DNA from: Reticulitermes lucifugus
Taxonomy: Eukaryota; Arthropoda; Insecta; Blattodea; Rhinotermitidae
DNA length: 23,141 bases
Reading direction: 5' to 3'
Assembly: GCA_026260175.1 (NCBI GenBank)
Contig: JAKCWW010002335.1
Span: 25,561 to 48,701 of the forward strand
Shown: piece after piece, positions 1 to 7,800 of the stretch
How positions within the stretch are numbered: the first letter of the stretch is position 1
How the letters are laid out: each line of letters opens with the position of its first letter
Notes under the pieces: generated by a model
What the model was told of the DNA's origin: nothing
Database searches by the model: none
What the model saw: only the letters and a program-made list of their open reading frames with translations
Program-made: the position numbers and the translations under genes

Positions 1-62
1 ATTCGATCCCCGGACCGTCCAGCCCGTAGCCAGTCGCTATACCGACTGAGCTATCCCGGCCC
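1..62 (-). repeat. Partial tRNA-derived SINE head (cut by window edge)
   Basis: Read on the minus strand the segment begins GGCCGGGATAGCTCAGTCGG, which carries an A-box-like TAGCTCAGTCGG, and ends GGGGATCGAAT, a B-box-like sequence. The spacing is that of a tRNA. Between them the anticodon arm does not fold cleanly, so a SINE or tRNA pseudogene is more likely than a working tRNA. The rest of the element lies off the window. Confidence 0.55.
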
Positions 63-800
63 ATAACAACACTACTCAGTTGTAATATTGTAATGGTAAG
101 TATAGTAGGCCTATATCAGCAACCCATTGGTTGTTGTGATACGGTCTGACTTATTTGACTTTTACGACAGTTCTACTTCTGGGAATACGTAATAGGCTAG
201 GCTTTCAAAATCAGCTCTGGTAAGATGGGAGTGCGTGGTCGGCTACGCGGCCTTTCAATATAAGCCACCCACCGTGTGCTGTAGACTCGTGAGTGCTGCG
301 ACGTGTTTTATCGGCATGGGCATTGAGAACGTGATGCGGTGTGAAGTATATCAGTCATATGTACCTGTAGGATTTACATCTTTAACACTTTTATATCTCA
401 GATATTTCAGAAGACCCTCTGTTGCCGAATAAGTAACGCGATCTCAATCCCTGCGGCGAATGGACGAGTGTCTGAGAACACCGTGCTGAGGAACATCTGG
501 ATTGTAAGGAGAGGGGGGTGTAACAGTTTGATGGCGAAATTTGCGAACTCAGGGTCTTCATAATTTGTACTCATCGCCGCATACTGCATGCGTGAAGTTT
601 AAAATGACAAGACTGATGTGTCATTCTCACACATGGGAGAGACTGCAAATGCGCACAAAATTTTAGCCGAAATTTCTGAATGGGAAACTCCGCTTGGTAT
701 ATATAGGCCTACATGTGACTATGATTATTAACTCTCTTTCTTTCTCAGTCTGACCTCCTCTACCTACTCACTGTAGGTGTAGAGAGCTATTGGTGCACCT
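63..800. other. Unassigned intergenic DNA
   Basis: Two short open frames (235-432, which starts at GTG, and minus strand 407-589) show no domain. A pyrimidine-rich run lies at about 733-765. Nothing else is recognised. Confidence 0.5.
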
Positions 801-1012
801 GATCACACTCAGTGACACACACACACACACAGATACACTTGGTAGGACTCCTCTGGACGAGGGATCGGTCCGTCGCAGAGACCTCTACCTGCACAACACA
901 CAACACTCAGGAGAGGCAGACATACATGCCCCAGGCGGGATTCAAACCCGCAATCACAGCAAGCGAGCGGCCGCAGACCTACGCCTTAGACCGCGCGTCC
1001 AGCGGGATCGGC
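801..1012 (-). repeat. tRNA-derived SINE, copy A
   Basis: This segment aligns along its length with 20248-20439. Shared blocks include GATCACACTCAG at the left, GGTAGGACTCCTCTGGACGA, AGACCTCTACCTG and ACGCCTTAGACCGCGC at the right. On the minus strand it starts GCCGATCCCGCTGG and carries a B box at 938-949 (GGGTTTGAATCC, one base off consensus, C to T at a CpG). A (CA)n run of about seven units (818-832) sits in the body of copy A only. The head resembles a class II tRNA (Leu/Ser-like GCGGTCTAAGGCGT). It lies about 0.5 kb upstream of the GC-rich E75 promoter candidate. Confidence 0.8.
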
Positions 1013-1459
1013 GAAGATATTAACATAAATCGTAAATCCTTAAAGAAATAGGGCGTAAGGATGATGACTGGCGAAAGATGGTGGCAGGCTTACGAAACCA
1101 GTAATAAGCCGTTGTGTTCCAGAGTTCGGCACTAATTAAGTGACTATTAATGTGTGCAGTGGAGTTATTCCGTTTAAAACGTTACTGCAATTGTTACGAT
1201 ATTAGAAGGGCCAAAACATTACGCAATGGCCTGTTTTGTGGCCATGAATTGAATGTTTCGGAGAGGCGGTTGCCCTTAAAGAGAATGGCTGAAGGCATCA
1301 TACGTTCCGTTGTAATGGCTAATTAAGGGGTGGGTAGTAGGGGTGTACCACTCCCGAAGAGGGGAGCCACATACAGTATGTAGGTCGATACTGGGCTATT
1401 GTCAGCAGAAACCCTGCTAACTCTACAGGCTGTTGTTGATAGCAAGTTCAAGGGTAATG
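1013..1459. other. Unassigned DNA upstream of the E75 isoform promoter
   Basis: No gene or repeat is recognised. The sequence becomes progressively G-rich toward 1480-1530 (several GGGG runs). Confidence 0.4.
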
Positions 1460-1827
1460 TAGAATGGAAGCCAAAATGATGACGGGGAGGGGGGAAGTTG
1501 GTAGTGGGAGTAGGGGAGGGCGGGTGGAAAAGAAGAGTATGTGGCGGCCCGGCGGGGGGAACGTGGCCGTGGGCTGACAGAAGTTGTAGCGCTGCAGTCA
1601 GTAGTCAGTGCTAGGGAATGGTACTCGCGCGCAACAGCAGTCGCTGATGCGCGCGCTCAACAGCCCGAGTCGAGCCACCTGCATCCACAACTCTTTGGAG
1701 TTATATATTGTGCTCCGGTGACCCATGTGATCTCTTGTGGTCCTTGTAGTAACTGCGGAGTGTGTGTCTGTGTTTTGTGACCTACAGTGAAAGTGAAAAT
1801 TGGCACAATCACCAAGATAATCCGGAA
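1460..1827 (+). promoter_or_regulatory. E75: GC/CpG-rich block: probable promoter and 5' UTR of the short E75 isoform
   Basis: This block is much richer in G, C and CpG than the flanking AT-rich DNA, with alternating CG runs near 1627-1633 and 1649-1656. It lies directly upstream of the isoform-specific start codon. Two TCAGT sequences (1598-1602 and 1605-1609) match the arthropod initiator core. No TATA box or DPE at the right distance is evident. The coding frame is open back to a TAA at 1750-1752 with no ATG before 1828, so the rest is untranslated. Whether the transcript starts here or splices in from further upstream cannot be seen. Confidence 0.35.
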
Positions 1828-1891
1828 ATGGATGACGAGTTACCTATACTGAAAGGGATTTTAAATGGTGAAGTGAAATACCACAATGCAC
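1828..1891 (+). CDS. E75: E75 isoform-specific first coding exon (D-type N-terminus)
   Basis: The exon encodes 21 residues beginning MDDELPILKGILNGEVKYHN plus the first base of a codon. From memory, the fly short E75 isoform starts with a very similar ELPILKGIL...YHNAP segment. The start is the first ATG in this frame; the frame is closed by TAA at 1750-1752. The donor is GCAC|GTAGGT at 1891/1892. It leaves phase 1, and the base C joins CC of the next exon to make Pro, giving ...HNAPVRFGR. A second possible GT at 1896 would break the frame and is not preferred. The exon supplies no zinc finger. It is 1.67 kb upstream of the common hinge exon, so an internal promoter just upstream is expected. 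Confidence 0.88.
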
Positions 1892-4800
1892 GTAGGTATC
1901 TCTTAAGCGTTTTCAGCAGTTTACTACAAGTTTTAACTTACGTGTTGTGTATGACACATGTAACATCTCGTTTCAAATGCATTTTTGCCCGCAGCCACGT
2001 ACAATATATATTGGTGGATTTAGTTCAGTGAATAACTGGATACATATGAAGTCGGCTTGCGATTGGAGTTTACTGTTGTGCAGTCAGTACGAGTACTGTA
2101 CTGGTATTTTCATGCTATTAGAATTATTAGATATTATGTTTAAGTGACATGAACGGAATCGGATGTCAAAATATAAAGTGGGGATTGTTATTAAGTGAAA
2201 ATATGACCGCCGGCCTGGAAAACGCGCGGTTGTAACCTCTCTCCCGCGTCGTCACTTTCTATCGGCTGACCCACTCTGGTACCTACCAGTCTACTTTCAT
2301 ATTACCTGCCATAGCGTGTGAAAGTGAATCTTGTTGACCGGGTTTTCGCTTTCTCTTCATGTAGCCTACATACAGCACCATAACAAACGGAGATTTCGAC
2401 AAGTGAAACGGATTCTTTCTCCATTTCATTATTGTGTCTGGTGGGAGGGGCTGGGTTACGAGAAGATTTGACAGGTCATTTATTGGCTATGATTGAAAAC
2501 GATAGAATATATTGATTGTATAGCGTAGCTGAACGTGGTTTGTAAGTTGCTGTGTGGAGGTTACCAAACTTCTTCAGTTTGTGAGGCGCCTGGACGTCAT
2601 CTAAAAATTCGAACTGGGAAGGATGTTGCTAGCATGTGTTACGATTCCGATCAGATGAACGGTTTTTGTGTCTCATTGTGTTCGGGGTGTGTGATCCAGA
2701 GTGACTCTTGTTGTTTGGGGGTGGGTTTAACGGTTGTCAACGAGAGGCAGATGTTTGTTGCGGCAGATGCAGTGGGAGAGTGCGGCACGCGTCTCGCTGG
2801 GTCGGTCGTTGCCACCATTGTTACACTGTATAGTGAACGCGCCATGCACCTGGCCCAGTTACAAACACCGGGCTGCAGCAGCAGCCGTGGATCTCGTTTT
2901 GAACTTTTAATTACAAATGTCGTTAAGGTTTTAAACGTTTTATTCCGGAACGCAACGTGCAAGCCACAATGTCACGATGATTTACATTTCACTTTAAACA
3001 TTTGTTGGGCATTTTCCGTTTACGCCTGAACGATTGAAGGGAAATACTATGACGCCACATTGTTGGGAATTAAACTATACTGAACAGAGCACACGTACCT
3101 GCTGTTCCACAACAATTTGTTAGCGAACTTATGCCGTATTGTCATGAAGGGGCTAGTAGATAGTTCCCGGCACTGTAATTAGATTGAATATGAGTAGCCG
3201 GTGTATGTATTTCACGTTCGCAATATTTGTCACATGAGTACCTATACAGGAGCATCGTATTTACATCGAGTGTAGAAACACAGTGTGAAGGCTTCGGGAG
3301 AGGAGGTAACAATATGTTGTGTTTGTTAACTATGTTTGGTTTGACAGGAAATGTTCTGTTAAACCACAAGCACAACTGATCTGTGAAGTAATTCACCTTT
3401 TAATGTTGAATTTTGCAGTTCCCTTCCCTCAGAATAGGATATTTGTTAATTGGATTTTGGTAGTGAATTGATAAAAATTTATTTCGGGTGTGAGGATTTA
3501 TTGCTTGTAAACTGGTGGTTTTGGCGAAGTCACCAGTTGACCGGACGTGTCTCTTGTTTCAGCCGTGCGATTCGGACGCGTGCCGAAGCGTGAAAAGGCA
3601 CGCATTTTGGCGGCGATGCAGCAGAGTTCCAACTCGCGGTCCCATGAGAAGGCGGTGGCCGCAGAGCTGGAAGACGAACAGCGGTTGTTGAGCACAGTGA
3701 TTCGTGCTCATCTTGACACGTGCGACTTCACCCGGGACAAAGTGGAGCCCATGCTGGCTCGTGCCCGCGACCAGCCGTCCTACACCGCTTGCCCGCCAAC
3801 TCTGGTGAGTTACACACTATCAGCTTGTATAGTAATAGATTCCGAGTCAAAGGAAGGCGGGGAGCTTTACTGATCTGTCGTCGCAGTTTTAGGCAGGACC
3901 CCAGAATTTGATGCCCTGATTCTTTGCTCTTGTTCATTGTCAGAGTTGGACATTTGTCACAGTATTTCGAAATTAACACCATGCAGCAAGGTTCTGTTCG
4001 GAAAGCGTAATAAACTTACGTTATGACCAAAAGTATGTTACGAACTTCCATGCAGTAAAATCAGGAAATAATTCTGTGATAGTAAAAAAAAAAGAGTATA
4101 CCTGAGTTTCAGCCTTCACTTTACTCTCCCAATCAACCTAATAATAGGACTGATTTGAAGCCCAAAATTTTCTCTTGAACCCCCCATATATCCAGCAGGA
4201 CAGAGGTGGGTCTTGGGGCTTCTGCATTTGTTACCGCTTGATGTCATACGTGTGTGACAGCTCTTTAAGTCTTGGTGGTTGGACACGCTGTATTCTGGCA
4301 TGGCGTATTTCATTCAGCACTAGAATTTTGTACACTGGTACTGAACAGAAGGTTTGTGTCAGATCCATAAACCCAACATTATATCGAGATAAGACATTCT
4401 CCAAACATTGCCTCATCGCCCAGTCAGGTATTGGGTCATGTTGCATATTTACAGTTTCATGTTATTTTTAGTGGTTTGATGCACTTCTCTGCCCCTAAGT
4501 GAGTGATGCCTTAGTAATTTGCTCCTTGTCTATGGAAGCATTGTGTGAATGTGTTTCCAAGTCCCCAAACGCTTTTGTGTACAGAAATATGTTTGTATGG
4601 AGGGAGAACTATCACACTGTAGGCTCATGTCGACTTTACGTAACTTTTAATCCGTAGCTGGTCGTAAATGTACATATTTATGGCAACACTTCTCTAACAG
4701 AAGTGAATATATCCAGGGGGTAAAGGCGGTCGGTGCGTAGGGCCGACAACCTTGCCACCTTCATGTGCCGATTGTCGGGAAATTCCGGGGAGCCCCAACC

Positions 4801-7800
4801 TCCTGGAGGCCTAAGGGCCTTTCCAGGCCTGTGTAGGGATAGCTGTACCTTTACTTTCGGTTACCACTATTTGACGACAGGTGTTGCTGCGTAAGTCATT
4901 CCTTAATAATGTTATTGTGTGTGGTGGTTACTTTGCATGCCAGGAGGTGTGTATCTGTTGTCAAAATTATTACGTTCTTTTAGTAGCCTGAACTTCGTGG
5001 TATAAAATCGATATAAAATTTATTTTTGTATATTATGTGAAACTTATGTTTATGAGAAATGAAACCCATGACACCCCCCAAGTAAAAATGTATTTCCCAC
5101 CCCACAACTACTGTACGTGTAATTTAGTACGGGTCGAGTTTTGAGAGGGCAGAAGTCAACTTGGAAGGGGTTGAATGAAATCCGTTATGCCCGTAGAATA
5201 AGTGCGTCCAATTTGAAAGCTTACGTAGAACTGTGTGTGTACATTTATTAACCGGAAGTGATTTAAAGAACTGTTCTAACGTCTGGTCGTGTTCTTGGCC
5301 TAGCCAGTAAGCCTCGCAGCCCCCAATCTCAAAACCTTGGTAGGGAAATTACACGCGAGGTCCTTCACACTTGCGGAAACGACACTGTGAACGTGACCTC
5401 TTGGATATTTACTCTGGGTATTATCTTTAATGAGCCTTGCAAAGCAATCAACTTCCCGCGGTAGCGCGCTTTCCGTGTCTCCACAAGTTGTTTGTAGAAA
5501 ATAAATATTGTTACGCGTCAGTAGACAATAGACAAATAAATCGTGCGAATGATGGCGTTGATGGCAGTTGCGGGGGGGGGGGCGAAGATATGTGGCGCAA
5601 GGTCGGACAGTATTTGGAGATGTGCTTAGACCGTCCCAAGGCCATAAGTTGGTCTATTTTCGTTATTCGTGCAGTAACTATACAGGATCCTGCTTACAGT
5701 TCTGTAACTTTCAGCTATTCATTGGCTGCGAAGTTTGAGGTTCTCACAGCGTTGTCGATTGGTAGATGGTACCGGACGTTTCGGAGGAGCGTAGTGTTTG
5801 CATTGTATAAATTAATTAATTGAATTTTACGTGTGGTTTTGCGTGTGGAACTTAGGAGTCTCACACACATTAAAACGTGAACTTCAGGAATATTTAAATA
5901 AGAATCAGTTTAGTAAATATGAGTTGGAGAAGAGGGCGCTGCAGATAATATTTGAACCCAAGAGGGAGGAGGTAACAAGGCCTGGGGCCTGCATTGTGAT
6001 TGGCCTCTTATCTTTACCCTTTAACAGATTTAAGGTCATACCAAGGAGGACGAAACATGATGGGTGGGCATGTGGCACGCATGGGAGTGAGTGGAATGGT
6101 GTATAAACCTGTAGTCCGAAAACCCGAAGGGAATACCTCGGATACCGAGGCAGATATGGGATTATAATATTAAAATGGATGTTGGAGGTCCGGTAGCTTT
6201 TGAATACAAGTGTGGCAGTCTGCTCGGTGTTGTCATTGCTGTATTCCATACGGTGTATCATGTAGGTACCATTATGTGCCGAAATTATTCAGTGATATTG
6301 CGTAAATCGGGGGGGGGGAGCAAATGAGGATAAAGATCGTCGACTTTGTTCACGCTGCTGTAGTTGTCTCGGCGTTGCGGATATGAATTTGGCGGAAGGA
6401 AGTGGGGTGGCCACACCACCGGGGATGGTAACGAACACGGCTGGAGCATGGAGCAAGCTATTAGGGGTCAGAACAAAGGCACAGCTATTACAATATATCC
6501 AGACCGGCTGACCTTGCGAGATACTGCGGACAAGCGGAAACATTCAAGGTTGCAGCACTAGATAGAGACAGTGAAACTAGGTGTCTCTGTCTGTTTTTTC
6601 GTTGTTGCTTTTTTATTATCGGGTTTCGTTCCCCAAGGTTAATATAATGGTAAAATGCCGTGCGTCATCAGTGTAAAGTGTAAATATGACACGCGGCTAA
6701 GGCATATGACGCGACAGTCATTGCCAAATGGAAATGCGATTGTGTATTGCGACACATTCCGAACACCACTCTACGGTACGCAGAAAACGCTGTTCACCGT
6801 TAGTGTAGGGTGCGGTAGTTGCGAAGGGCGTCGTCGGACGATTTATTGGCATGCCCCTCAGAAGAACTGTGCAGAAGGCAGTCGAATCCCCTTGTGGGGC
6901 CGTTTCAGTCTTCACCGCACTTAGACGCACGCTCTCTTACGCCTTAGTTTTGCAAGTCACGCGAATTTCGTGATACCGAATTTAGTATAGGCTGCGGGTG
7001 TTGAAATTTTGGCGTGTTTCAGACAGAAGTGTGACTTGCCAGCAGAGGCGGCCTGACTGTTCTTTCTTTCTCATTGTTGATCTCGGTCCAAGATATGTTA
7101 GGGGCTAAGGACCTTGAATTAATTTGCTCTATCGTATGGAGGTTGCCACATTGAATGTACCGGTCACATGCACGCAGTAATAAGGTGAGGCCGTCTTTTA
7201 TTCTCTTGTAATATAATGGATCAGACTTTTTATAGACGCTTTTTCTTGTAATATTCCAAAATATTGAGGCTTTCGAATTACGACGCTGGGAACAAGCATA
7301 ATTGATTGATGGTTGAGGGCCACCGTCAAATAGTACCGTTCTAGAAATCAGGAACTTCTGGCCACGCATTGGAATGTGTTTTGCCCCAGTCGTGATAACA
7401 GTTCTGTGCTCTGCAAGCAAACTGTGATCATTTAATTTTTCTGCGAGTTAAGAGAAGGGCCGTGTACTTTTCTAGGAAGTCGTGTCTTAAAATAAAAATG
7501 GTCTGACCTTAAACTCTACGAAACTTGCTTTATAGCATGCACATGTAGGGGGGGCATATTGATCCCCTTGGATTGTGGAGGTAAGATAACCTTGGCTCGA
7601 GCCGTAAGCTGGCACAGAGCTGTATGCCGGACAGGCAAAGGTCACATCCTCTGCCCGGTTTAGTCATTAGATCGGTCTCACTCCTCCCGTGACGTCAACG
7701 CGGCTCGAGTTACGGCAGGGTGGATAGGAATGCGCAACCCTGCACATGACCGTTGTTTGTTCCCTCCAGCTGCTTCTGTGCTATAGCAGACTGAAATATA

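Noticed and set aside
938..1012. A functional Leu/Ser-type tRNA gene
   Set aside because: The cloverleaf is degenerate, the B box has a mutation, and homology with the second copy continues well past the tRNA-like head, as in a SINE.
2535..3029. 164-codon frame in E75 intron 1, Cys-rich in places
   Set aside because: It starts at GTG, has no zinc-finger spacing, has no splice donor at a sensible place, and a partly overlapping open frame runs on the opposite strand.
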